This document shows, piece by piece, positions 33,388 through 44,050 of a DNA stretch of 64,000 nt. The first letter of the stretch is position 1; every line of letters starts with the position of its first letter. The notes under the pieces were generated by a model. It saw only the letters and a list, made by a program, of their open reading frames with translations, ran no database searches and was not told where the DNA came from. This DNA is from Cycas panzhihuaensis (Eukaryota > Cycadophyta). A program made the translations under genes and the position numbers. Location: NCBI GenBank assembly GCA_023213395.1, contig CM041465.1, positions 208,141,741 through 208,205,740 of the forward strand. Reading direction: 5' to 3'.

Positions 33388-34176
33388 TAGCATTCCACCC
33401 CAAAACATATGGATAAACTGAAGTAGTCAACAAAGTTTTGGAAACATACCTAAGTTGTTATGTCAAAGATAACCAATCCACGTGGATAAAATGGATTCAC
33501 TTGACTAGATATTAGTATAACACTAGTTATCACACATCCATTAAAATAACACCTTTCGTGGCATTATATAGTTACCCACCTCTTGCACCAATGGACTATA
33601 TTCAAAATACAACAAAAATGCCAACAGCAAAGAAACTGATAAGACAAGCTAAAAGAATCTTAAAATAACTCAAGCAAAACTATGACATCGCAAGGAATCA
33701 GATGAAACAACAAACATACTAAAAGAGAATTGAAAGATAATTCAAGAAGGGAGACTAAGTTTATGTAAAACTACAGCCATATAAACAAAACTCCATCAAA
33801 CAACAAAGTAAATACAAACTAGCACCAAGATTTTATGGCCCATATGAAATTCATATAAGGGTTGAAGAAGTAGCTTACGCCCTTAATCTTCCAGAAGGAA
33901 GTAGGATTCATGATGTCTTCCATGTGTCTAACCTTAAAAAAAGGTAGGACATCACATAGGGACAACAACTAAACTACCCATGACAAATGAGGGAAGGCTC
34001 GTGATGAAACCTGAAGCCATTGTGGATACATGCCAGCGCAAACTTAGATCACGAAACATTAAAGAATACTTGATTAAATGGAAAGGGCTACCACGACAAG
34101 AGGCAACTTGGGCAAATGAATAATCCATCCCAGATCACCCATCATTACATATGCTTTGTGCGCAAAGAGAGATTTT
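33388..34176 (+). pseudogene. pol: Gyp2 integrase C-terminus and chromodomain
   Basis: After TG-B the frame resumes in the integrase with AFHPKTYG, a stop where Gln is expected, then TEVVNKVLETYL, which holds the Glu of DD35E. Further on KITPFVALYSYPPLAP is the conserved P-F-x-x-x-Y-G-x-x-P block. The end (34024-34125) is a chromodomain, readable as SRNIKEYLIKWKGLPRQEATW. In chromoviruses this domain directs integration to marked chromatin. Numerous stops lie between. The chromodomain is the basis for calling Gyp2 a chromovirus. Confidence 0.87.
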
Positions 34177-34190
34177 TGAGGGAAGGGACT
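34177..34190 (+). other. Polypurine tract of Gyp2
   Basis: GAGGGAAGGGACT, directly before the 3' LTR, in the position and form usual for chromoviruses. Confidence 0.75.
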
Positions 34191-34390
34191 TCTTGTGACC
34201 CAAGGGGGATTTTTTTGTTCTAAAACATTATTTATTAGAAGTCGGTCTCAAATATTTATTAGGGTATAGGTATCTTATTGGAAGTTGGTTTTATTATTAT
34301 TTTTAGGATGGTTGAATTTAACACCTATAAATAGAGAACTATTATTCACTTGTAAATCATCTTTTGTGCGTTAATCTATTTAGGGTCTTT
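34191..34390 (+). repeat. 3' LTR of Gyp2, left part
   Basis: Matches 20757-20960; TATA box TATAAATA at 34326-34333. Broken by TG-C after TCTTT (34386-34390). Confidence 0.9.
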
Positions 34391-34727
34391 TGTTAGACTT
34401 TAACATGGAAAACATTCATCATCCACAATAACAATATCAATGACCAAAGATTAACTCAACATAATCAGAATACATTGCCATACCAAAGCACCAAAGACTC
34501 AACGTGAGCCTTGATGATTACCTTCTGACATATACTACCTCAACCACCTTTATATACAAAATAGGTGGGAGACCATACAAGACATGTAATGCATGTGGGA
34601 CAAATACCTTTATCCTGACCAATGACATTACACCAACTAACTTGACCAATAAGCTTCTATCTTCTCACACAATTAGGACTATGACTATTAACCTAAGATA
34701 CACAACATTAAATATTATACTCTAACA
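34391..34727 (-). repeat. 3' LTR of TG-C
   Basis: Shorter than its partner by an internal deletion of about 35 bp near 34675 (the ATATTATAATGATAAATG segment of the other LTR). Confidence 0.92.
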
Positions 34728-34736
34728 CCTCCCCTT
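34728..34736 (-). other. Polypurine tract of TG-C
   Basis: AAGGGGAGG on the minus strand, identical to TG-B and TG-D. Confidence 0.85.
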
Positions 34737-36888
34737 AATGTTTAATGTCAAGACTACAAAAAGTGACCGAATACTAAAGACTAACATGACACTTGATAAT
34801 GGACTTAGGACATTAAACATGACCTCCAATGGACTCTAATTTAATCAACATGTACTTTTCTTTCTTTGAATTTAAAGCGTCTTGATCTTGAAAAGGTCTT
34901 GAACACAATGTCTTGGACTTGATCTTGGTCTTCAACCTTGCAATGTCACCTCTGGAGTAGTCCCTTAGAGTGACGGTTCTTGAACTTTGTCTTTTTTGTC
35001 TTCATGTGCAATTGGGAACCCTTTATCACACAAAATGTGTAATAGATCAAGCTTGAGCTGACTTGTGCTTGGTGAGGACCCATCAGGTGTTTCTGCATGT
35101 ACTTATCAAAGGTGTCTTCAAGGTGTACATCAAATATGCCTTCCATCAGAATTCTTCAGCATGTGAGTGATCAAACACATAAATGTCAGCAATTGGAGAT
35201 AGGTTGACAATATCATCAATATCCAAATATGACAAGAAGTCATCAAGTGGTGAGACAACATCACTTGATGTGTGAACATTGTATAGGCCATCATTATGAG
35301 TATCATCATTATCGTCATCAATGTCTTGTAAGTCACCATCATTTAAGACATAAGCATGAATATCTTCATCCTGCATATGTTTCTCTTCAACAGGACCTTC
35401 ATTGATTTGTGAGCAATTTAGAGTGTAACCAATATTTGAATAAAAAATGAGCTCAACACGATCGTCAAATGGACAAACAGACTTTACTTCATCATCTTTG
35501 ATAAGATCCTCCCCTGAAGCAACGGATTCATCATAGTTACCTATATCCGGTTCAACATGCTCATCCGCTTCAACTTTGTCACTTGAAGTAGCAGAACTTC
35601 CCTCATCATCTTGTTTACCTATATTAACAACGGAATTGTTTTCCCTTTCAAGAGTCTCTTCCACTTGTGCAGGTACTTATTCTGAATCAATAAAATATTT
35701 TGTTTTATCTTCATCACCCAAGAGATCTTTTATCGTACAAAATACGATGAGGATTTCTGTTATGATCACATGTATGTACCTCCCAACATAAGAATAGTGT
35801 AATATCTTACATGATTGCCTCTCTTGACCAAGTATCATGCCCATAACAAACAACAATCTTGGTAGACAAGACTTTGATCAAATGATACTCCAACTATGTC
35901 CTTCCTTCTTTTGAATGAATGTTCTAGAACCAATGTAGGATATGTTAACACAATTTGAATTCTTTCAAGGGTAAAGCGTAGAAAAAGCTGCCATGTTAAA
36001 TGTTGTCATACAAAGTCTTGTGCATATGCATACAACAATGTAACCTGACAATGTTTGGAACCTGGCAACAAATTTGTCAACATAGATTAAAGTGATATAA
36101 TCCACACTTTCCACTAAATCAGTTGAATTTCCATATTGAACCACCTGTAACAGATCAATTTCTGAACTTTCAACGTCCATCCTTTCACTCTTTCTTGTTA
36201 GCGTGCTGAAACTCAAGATGTTTGATGGGATAATTCTCTTTAGTTCTTTATTTTCATCTTCTTCCTCAGATCCTAAGCAACGATCTAAGGTTAAATCACC
36301 AATAAGTTCATTTGCATAGATTGTTTTGTCACAACAATCATATTCATTTATTTCTTCATCAACAAAGAACCTATTTTCATAAATAAGTTCACATACCTTT
36401 TCACCTTCCTTATCATCAAATGAATCTATAAGAGATTCACTCTTACAGAAACTGACCTGATTACATTTATCCTTTTTAATTTTCCTCTTCAATTTCTTTT
36501 TCTGATTCTTTGTCAGGTTACTGTGTGCAACCTGCACTTCTTCCTTTTGACTAGCTGCATTTTTTATGCCTTTACCTTCATTCATTGGTTGTTGGTTTGT
36601 CAGCTTGGAATCAAATTTCTCTTTTATGAAGTTCCATGTTTTGTGTGCCCTACAAGTAGTATTTTGGGTGAGCCAAAAAGTATCACTGTACTTTATGCAG
36701 CCTCCTTGTGTGGACATGAAAGAAATCCATTGAAATGCAAATGTGTCCTTTTGTTCTAGCACTGGTGAAGCATCATTGTATCCTTCTTAAACAATCTCCC
36801 ATAAGCCAAGGGAGATGAGCTAGGACTTTATGTTTTCTGACCATTCTAAATAGTTGTCTTCTATTAATAGAAGATGAGTATGACCCAT
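34737..36888 (-). pseudogene. gag: TG-C Gag-like protein, chimeric N-terminus, shared C-terminus
   Basis: Start ATG 36888-36886. The N-terminus (MGHTHLLLIEDNYLEWSENI, then SLGLWEIV) is a DUF4219-type Copia Gag start unlike TG-A, -B and -D. Frame 36762-35965 follows with a basic patch (NLTKNQKKKLKRKIKKDK), then an acidic region, then YITLIYVDKFVARFQTLSGY, related to the middle domain of TG-B and TG-D. Frame 35664-35146 is very acidic (DIDDDNDDTHNDG) and ends YVFDHSHAEEF. Frame 35146-34946 (FDVHLEDTFDKYMQKHL, SQLHMKTKKTKFKNRHSKGL) matches TG-D 50565-50740 closely. Three main breaks. No enzyme motif. Function presumably capsid or RNA binding; the C-terminal module is unknown. Confidence 0.78.
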
Positions 36889-39149
36889 TTTGATATCTTA
36901 CAATCAAACTGCTTATTGTGCACTTGAAATCAGAAACTCAATCATGTATCCATATGCAACAGAAATTTATCAACAGTCAGCAAAGGACTCATAAATAGCT
37001 TTATCAAAATATCAATAAATACCCTCAAGTCATATATTGAAATGACCGCCTCTGAGATATAGTTCTGATGCCTTAGACGGATTGCAAAATGGATGATTGA
37101 ATGCAGAGATATAAAATAGAACATACAAGAACCCTCTTTGTATATCAAACAGAGTAAAGATAATTTTTAAACTATTATCAGATCTAGCCTTCAAAACATG
37201 ACCTTGAACAATAGAATTTATCGTTGTTTTGGGTCTTTTCAATACAAGAGTGTTATCTGTTTTATCTTGATCGAGTCAACTTTTCTCTATATAGAGGGCT
37301 GAGATTTAGAAGCTAGCATTGTTCGGACAGGGCCCGCATCTTCCTCGTGTGTACAGTCTTGCTTCAAGTCTGCAACTCATCTGAGTGCTATGAGATAAGG
37401 TGTTTTTCAGCTACATCAACCAACTGCTCCTTTGAAAGGTTCAGGTTAGCAAGATTAAACTGCCTCCAATATGTCAGTATTTCTAATTTACTCAATTCCA
37501 TGCAAAGAGGATTACCACATTGACTTGTGAAGTTGCAATTTTTGTAAGACTTGGAAATTTGTTGGAATTTGATTTCTTAGAAATTCAACTACACTATTTG
37601 TGGGTACCAACCAATGCCAGACACCGAGAACAAAGACTTTCTTCACAACCTCACGAAGACCAATTAGAGCAGATTTCTCGTTACAGTAATTTTAGAACAT
37701 CTATGTAACACAGCCAATTCTTCTGATTACGTTAAAGATCCCTTGTTTGACTTATGCCAAAGGCATCTAGGTTTCGTCTCCCATGATACCATGACCAAAC
37801 TGTAAGCAAATCGCTAAAACCTGTGACATAAACACAGTCTGGAGCTCAACCAGACCAGAGATTGTATCGGTCAAGTTAAATGGCAAGTCGTGACTGTGAT
37901 GTGATGACCAACATCAACCGATCCAAAATCTGTCTTCTTCAAGTGTCTGTGTCCAAGGACGATATCTGAAAACATCTATAAGGGAGTGAATATATACTAG
38001 TCTGCTACTCCAATAAGTGCACAGGACCAAGCCGCCAGGTATACCCAACTGCCAAATATTATAAACAGATAAATCTACCATTCATTGTCGAGCAAATCTG
38101 CTACATCTTTTATCAACGCCAAATTCTATTGTAACCTTGAAGCAATGTCGGCCGGCAGAATATCACAGAGCAATGTGGGACTCAAAATGAGAGATTCTTG
38201 AACAGTGACATAGAGAAGCTTTTCACACAGCTGTGCCTTTTAAACTCTTCACACAAGATGATAACAATCGCTCGATGGCATCCAGTTCAAGAAGACGGAC
38301 TTATGGAGTTACATGCAAAACCCTTACGCATTCACACAACAGTGACAGGCTTGAAATAGTCGCAAGAGTATAGATATTTGGCTTATGACTCATACAATTA
38401 CGTAGAGATGGAACTTATGGATAGTCTACGACTTCAATAGTGCTTCATCAGATAGCCTTGCAGATCTATTATCATAAATTTCCATAGGAGCACCTTTACA
38501 ATCACCAACCATGCACAAAACAGACATAAAGGCAGATATCACCTCACAATCTCCTTTAGCTAGAACAAAAAAAGTGGAGCCAAGAAGAGCGAGCACTTCA
38601 AGCAAGCACGACAACAGTTTTGAATAGAATTGAATGGATTGCACGGATCTCAACAGCGGAGTTCCAATAGGTAAGTTTCTAACTGACCACGCTCACAATG
38701 TCACGAATGGATTACTAGTTCCTTCTCTTAGGATAACCTTGCTCTGAGCCAGCAAACCCTTAATATTCTAACACAATCTCCCAAGGACAAGTATGAAGCC
38801 TTAACTCTCACAGTTAAGGTAAATTTAACAACCATCAATTAAAAAACTTCATGAAATCCTGTTTCATAATCATTTCCTTATAGCAAGGTAAGGAATAGAG
38901 TTACCCAGGCAAAATTCCTGTTTCGTATCAACACTTGGCATACTTCATACCAACGATGACTTTGAGACTTTTCTTCAATTTGGCACCCACTTGATGGAGC
39001 CACCTCCTCTCTCGATCTTCTTCTTACAGCAAGATGGCCTGGAACATCACTTCCTTAATTCAACTCTTCAATCTAGCAGCCAATTTAACGGAGTTGCCTT
39101 CCTCCCTTATCAAAGAGACCTGCACAACAATAACCTTAACAAGCAACCT
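36889..39149 (-). other. TG-C leader, no gene seen
   Basis: About 2.3 kb between PBS and gag start. Only short, unsupported frames. Clear similarity to the TG-B and TG-D leaders was not seen, in contrast to the LTRs. Confidence 0.55.
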
Positions 39150-39161
39150 GCTATGATACCG
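39150..39161 (-). other. Degraded primer-binding site of TG-C
   Basis: CGGTATCATAGC on the minus strand, two mismatches to the initiator-Met PBS. Confidence 0.75.
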
Positions 39162-39533
39162 TGTTAGACTTTAACATGGAAAACATTCATCATCCACAAT
39201 AACAATATCAATGACCAAAGATTAACTCAACATAATTAGAATACATTGCCATACCAAAGCACCAAAGACTCAACATGAGCCTTGATGATTACCTTTTGAC
39301 ATATACTACCTCAACCACCTTTATATACAAAATAGGTGGGAGACCATACAAGACATGTAATGCATGTGGGACAAATACCTTTATCCTGACCAATGACATT
39401 ACACCAACCAACTTGACCAATAAGCTTCTATCTTCTCATACAATATTATAATGATAAATGACTCTTGGACTGTAAGACTTAGGATTATGACTACTAACCT
39501 AAGATACACAACATTAAACATTATACTCTAACA
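39162..39533 (-). repeat. 5' LTR of TG-C
   Basis: Pairs with 34391-34727; followed by the duplicate TCTTT. Confidence 0.92.
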
Positions 39534-39538
39534 TCTTT

Positions 39539-39626
39539 TGACTGTTTAGCTTTTAAGAGATTCTTTTTGCTTTCATTTCAATTTTCTTTGTCTTTGTGGA
39601 AGTAGATCCAATTTAGGATCACTTCA
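39539..39626 (+). repeat. 3' LTR of Gyp2, right part
   Basis: Continues the LTR broken at 34390; ends GATCACTTCA like 21051-21060 and is followed by ATGTG, the Gyp2 target duplicate. Confidence 0.88.
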
Positions 39627-39631
39627 ATGTG

Positions 39632-41354
39632 TCACTAAGGTCCCTTTGTAAAAGGTCAAATTTGTTTGCAACTTAAAGATGTTTTATCTAGTAAATGGCA
39701 AATATCTAACTATTTGACATAATTCGTGGAGTTGGTTCTAGCATTGTTAGATGTGCCAACGATACGTCACGAGGTGTTTCCACTAGGAGTACCACTATAG
39801 TTTCAATGTGAGTAATTGACCCAAATTTATAAAAGATCTAAATCAACTAATAATTCCTTAGCCAAAATTTCCAATGATCTTGGTAATCGATTAATTGTGC
39901 AAAGAGGTAAGGGATTAGTAAATATAGTGCTAGCATCAAATACTTACTCTTCTCCTTCTTCAATAGATTGGGTGAATACACCTCAATCTACAAAATAGAC
40001 CCAAGAGGATAGTGGCCTACACCATTCGATTCAACACAACAAGAAGAAAAATTTAGATTTCACCCCTCCTTCTCATGGTAGACAAGAGATGATGATGAGC
40101 GTGGTTATTGCCCCCCCATGTAACATAAAATGTAACCATTTTATGTGATATACTTAATCTTCTATTTTGAGGTTGAGTTTGAGATATAAGTGTCTCAAAT
40201 CAGTAGTATGCATGTTAGTTACAAAAGTGTAACCTCTTGTTTATTTTGAGTAAATGCTATAGCTTTCTATCTTAAAAGATTCATTTCCAAGTTTTGTAAT
40301 TGCCACTCGACTTGTGATGCCTCAATCGTATTTAAAAGAGAAGTCTCCTATTGTATATTATGAATCCTTAGAGTTAACACGAGCTATATTTTTCCACATA
40401 TCAACTCTGTGAATCTTTTCCTTGTTATTAGTGTATTGATCCATGTTAGGGCTTAGTATTGATCCGTATCAGACCCGCCTTTAGCTTCACATAGTCTAAC
40501 ACACACTTAGGAGGACACACTACCCAAGGAATCTAGGATGGTCCTGAAATGCACTAGGGATGCAAAAGAAATGCTTGTAGCAAGAAGGAAGGGATGCACG
40601 AATGGCTCACCCAAAAGCTCCACACTAGTATTTTAGTTGTACTTCTTGCTTTTTCTTCCTTGTTCCTATACTACTATACTATCATATTCTTCCTTTGCAT
40701 TCCCCATTTGTTACAAATTGCATAGTTCCCCCTTTTGGCAACATATCAGGTGAACTATACCAAGTAGTCTCCATTGGAGCACCATTTTGAAGACAAGCAA
40801 TCTCAAGCAAGGCAAGCTTTATTTTCTAAGAACAACTCACATTGATTATCATCTTACTTGTTCTGAAGTAATCTAATGATATTTGGTTTCAAGTATTCAA
40901 TTGATTATTTATGTAAAAACAACGTGAAAATTATTTGCAATATGTGTTCATAAGATAATTTGTTGTTTCATGTCCATGTATAAAACAAACAACATCTAGA
41001 GTTGCTCCACTCATAGTGCATGATTCAATTAGAGGATTGAAAATTCATCATCTTGTAACAATTAAAGACATGCTTCATGCCTAAAAGGAAAACAATTCTC
41101 AACAATTGGTCGATATTCTTATTTCATTATCATGAATAAACAGTTAGTCACTTTCAATGAAATAAAGCAATATCTAGGAAAACAAAAGAGATTTAAAAGT
41201 TGAAAGTACGTACTAGGTACCAATATAGAAAGTCTAGATGATTTGAAGGAAGAAGTTCTCACATGAACAAACTACTATATTTCCTTTTCAATACTAGAAA
41301 AGAATGATCATTCACTCTCCACACAAAAAGCGGAGAAAGAAGTATTCAACTTAC
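39632..41354. other. Region without a recognised gene, probably intron or intergenic
   Basis: Continuation of the background seen at 20505-20756. A 60-codon plus frame (39816-39998) in a Ser/Asn-rich context is not recognised. At about 40119-40490 a segment beginning TGTAACATAAAATG and ending near a GTATCAGACCC sequence resembles an LTR followed by a PBS, but no partner is present. No further exon of the hydrolase gene was found here. Confidence 0.4.
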
Positions 41355-41540
41355 TTGTATAAATAATACCGGTATCTTCACCCTCCCAATAATCTCCCTA
41401 GTACTTGCTTTGGTATAAAAGTCTTCTATTGTGTCAAACCCATGAACAACTCTTGATATTGCTATTTCAAATTCTCGAACAGATGTTGCTGACAATCCTC
41501 TTTTGACATCAAATCCTTTTTTCTTACCTTGAAAAAGAAC
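41355..41540 (-). CDS. EMB8-like alpha/beta hydrolase, exon b (partial gene)
   Basis: The minus strand reads 62 uninterrupted codons from VLFQGKKKGFDVKRGLSA through EFEIAISRVVHGFDTIEDFY to GRVKIPVLFIQ. It is bounded by an acceptor (TTGCAG at 41546-41541) and a donor (GTAAGT at 41354-41349), both consensus, and starts in phase 0, matching the phase-0 end of exon a. The sequence resembles the large plant alpha/beta-hydrolase proteins related to Picea EMB8 and an Arabidopsis homologue I recall as At1g34340. The segment ending KIPVLFIQ precedes the catalytic Asp loop in this fold, which would be in the next exon. That exon is not in the 1.7 kb up to Gyp2, and everything to the left is transposon. 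So this is either a gene with a huge intron or a gene fragment. Confidence 0.8.
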
Positions 41541-41796
41541 CTGCAATTGAGAAGAAAACTACTCATGTTATCAATAACCAAAGAGAAGAACTAACACCCT
41601 TCCTCCTTAAAATAAGAGGATAGAATATCTACGAGAACTAAAATATATGCTACTTTCTGAACTAAATGAACTTACCTTCGATGGAAAAAATTAAAATAAG
41701 GAATCTCCCAACTCTTCCAAACATAATTGAAAATATCCAAATTCAATTCCTTTAATTTTAACAACACGCCATGATAATCACTATAGAAGTTCAAAC

Positions 41797-42073
41797 CTTA
41801 TTAGCCCGAAGAATATCTTTCAATCCCTCAGTAAGCTTTTGATCTAGAATTTTATGATGAGATAGAGACTTGGTGGCCTCCTCTAGGTCAAAAGGACTCC
41901 CAATACAAACTGCAGCTGTAAGTGGAGTTGTCTCAGCTTCTTCCCCAAGATACTTGGATAACATATTAGCTCCATATCCCCAACCAACACCCATCAAAGT
42001 AGTCCATGGCCTTGCCCTTGCAATAAACTGTGTGGCTATAAAGATGTCATCACTATCAGCTGCTGTAAATAAC
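41797..42073 (-). CDS. EMB8-like alpha/beta hydrolase, exon a (partial gene)
   Basis: 277 bases on the minus strand, no stop, consensus acceptor (poly-T then TAG ending at 42074) and donor (AAG then GTTTGA at 41796). The translation begins one base into a codon, then LFTAADSDDIFIATQFIARA, then LMGVGWGYGANMLSKYLGEE, TPLTAAVCIGSPFDLEEA and ends EGLKDILRANK. GANML-KYLGEE...TPL-AAV and SPFDL are hallmarks of the EMB8/UPF0017 (AB-hydrolase 1) family, which includes esterases and proteins seen in embryogenesis. At the nucleophile elbow, G-x-S-x-G of hydrolases, the sequence is G-W-G-Y-G, so the Ser is missing. A 256-bp intron separates it from exon b. These are the only host exons in the window. 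Confidence 0.83.
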
Positions 42074-42830
42074 CTAAAAAAACAACAAAAACAATAAGTT
42101 ATAGAGATACATAGCTACGTAACTCTTAACAATTGCAAATGATCAAAATTATGGATATAACATGATTTTGAGGCTAGACTTGCATTGAAATACAAAACTA
42201 AACTTATAAAAAACATGGGACAATAAGTAAAAAGACAAATGGTTAATATAAATTTACACAATCCTTTCTTCCATGCCTTTGAACAAGCTAACTCTAGTTA
42301 AGCTTTTAAAAAAATAAGTAAACGAAATAGAACCATTACCATTTAGGGTGAATGCATCCCTTCAAACACCAACATTGAAAACAAATGGAGAAAAATGATC
42401 AAGGATAACCATCCAAAAAAAAAGAGAAGAAAATGATATGAAAATGTTGATATACCCAAGATGTACAACCTTGATTATAGATGGTATCTTTTAGGCATAA
42501 AAGATGGAACAAAAGATTGCTAAAATTGACCAAAAGATACTTGGATCATCTCTAAGATATCAAAGCCTAATTGAGATCTCATCATTCTTTGTGATATGCA
42601 CATTATAAATGAATTGTTGGAACAAGTTCAAAATATGGAAAACCTAACCAAAACAGAAAAAGAATTGGAAAAAATTAAACAAAAAAAAAACTCAGGACGA
42701 AAAAAGGGGCATAAAGCCCTACCATTGAAGAAGTAAAGTCTTGAATGAACCGTGTTGTGCACTGGCACAACTATCCCAAAGTCAACCATGAATTATGAAG
42801 TAAAATATTTAAATTTTTTTGTACATTAAA
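42074..42830. other. Probable intron sequence upstream of exon a, no exon seen
   Basis: A/T-rich with many poly-A stretches; none of the preceding exons expected for the hydrolase was recognised on the minus strand. Confidence 0.45.
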
Positions 42831-42990
42831 AATGAACAAATACGCCGTATGAAACTCATCACTTTTGGGTATTAATCAAAGTTGGATCTTTAGGACCGTT
42901 TAACTCTAGAGATTTTGGTTTTTTTTGTTATGCCTATGAAGTAGATCTAGATCTGAGAATTCAAATCTCTTTAAGTGTTATCAAAGCGGG
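42831..42990 (+). repeat. Probable 3' end of the Gyp3 5' LTR with primer-binding site
   Basis: The segment ends GAAGTAGATCTAGATC...CTCTTTA, then AG, then TGTTATCAAAGCGGG (42976-42990). The Gyp2 5' LTR end has the same plan: GAAGTAGATCC...CTTCA, AG, TGGTATCAAAG. The upstream LTR boundary cannot be set and no partner LTR is in the window. Confidence 0.5.
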
Positions 42991-44050
42991 TGTTATCATT
43001 GACACAATTTCATCTCCCATTGTCTATGAAGGTTTGATTCAGGCAAGTATCATGAGCTGAAAATTTATGTCATGAGACAGTTTTGGGACGATCTCTTTCT
43101 CCTATTTTATGTGGGGCCGCTTTGTTGGAGGGAAAACAATCTCATATTGTCGAGGGTCTCATCTAGCATCCCACCTATCTCTATTGCGATGTGATCTACC
43201 ATTGCATATTCATGGGAAGGTGATCCCGCAACTTGTGTATTAGGGCAACTGATGTTATCAATCGCAAGGAGCCACTACGTGGAGTTGAGAATTCAATGAT
43301 CAATCAAAGCGAGCGATTGGGCGGAGGCAGAAGTAAGAGAGTGGCAACATGAAGAGGGCCTATGCAATCCATTTGGATCGTGCCAAATCTGTATCACAAA
43401 CAAGCATGGGATATTCCAAAAAAGAGATCAATAGTTTGTTCAATCATTCGCCTTTCTGTGGGATTCTGTATTGTGAAAAAATGTGGGATATTTAGAAGTT
43501 CATCCACAATTTTTCATCTCTCCCTGGAAACAATCAACGACCTTGGGTATAGCAACGCAGAGTTGCCTACTAAGGAACACACATATCACACCATCATGCT
43601 TGGCAGTGTGCTTATTCCCACAAGTGTTATGCTAAACATTTAGTAGAGTGGGAAACAAAGATAATCCATGACTGAAATTGCCATCGACCAAGGTGCCTTG
43701 CAGAGATAATATTATAAATTTCAAAACCTTGGGATATTTTTATTTTCTAAGCTTTTAGCAAGATTAAATTGCATTAAAATCTTATTTGAGATCCACTAGC
43801 CCCTACCCAAAGTACATGACCAGGGGTTAAAACCCTAAGAGGGCTTAACCCCCCCCCTTTTTTTCCAACTTCATTTTTTAAAGGACGTACATGTTCGTTT
43901 TTTGTCATGACATTTGCTATAGGTGTTGCCATTCAATTCCATCTAAACCATTAGAATAATGACTCAAGCAATCATTTTAAGCTATAATTTGATGAATTTA
44001 AGAGTTGATTTGATGCAATAACTCTAGTTCAAAGATGACCTTCCATACCA
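42991..44050. other. Gyp3 leader or older inserted sequence, unassigned
   Basis: The best plus-strand frame is 43362-43643 (93 codons), not recognised. The minus strand shows similar unsupported frames. At about 43852-43865 there is a C-rich then T-rich run. It may be leader of Gyp3 with an extra insertion. Confidence 0.3.

Larger units (their letters stand above)
34391..39533 (-). mobile_element. TG-C: non-autonomous gag-only LTR retrotransposon in the Gyp2 3' LTR
   Basis: LTRs 34391-34727 (337 bp) and 39162-39533 (372 bp), PPT at 34728-34736, PBS degraded (GCTATGATACCG, 39150-39161). Perfect duplicates TCTTT at 34386-34390 and 39534-39538. LTRs belong to the same superfamily as TG-B and TG-D (shared blocks such as CTACCTCAACCACCTTTATA) but are clearly distinct. 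The coding region (36888-34737) has no pol. Confidence 0.93.
20757..39626 (+). mobile_element. Gyp2: Ty3/Gypsy chromovirus, split by three nested elements
   Basis: 5' LTR 20757-21060, PBS 21063-21074, gag, protease, RT, RNase H, integrase, chromodomain, PPT and a 3' LTR starting at 34191. The 3' LTR is cut by TG-C and ends at 39626. The 5-bp duplicate ATGTG is at 20752-20756 and 39627-39631. TG-A interrupts RT, TG-B the integrase and TG-C the 3' LTR. Without them the element is about 5.7 kb. The chromodomain and order place it near the Tekay/del group. Gyp3 is the same family. Confidence 0.92.

Noticed and set aside
43362-43643. 93-codon plus-strand frame as a further hydrolase exon
   Set aside because: Wrong strand for the gene, no splice sites and no similarity to the expected upstream sequence.
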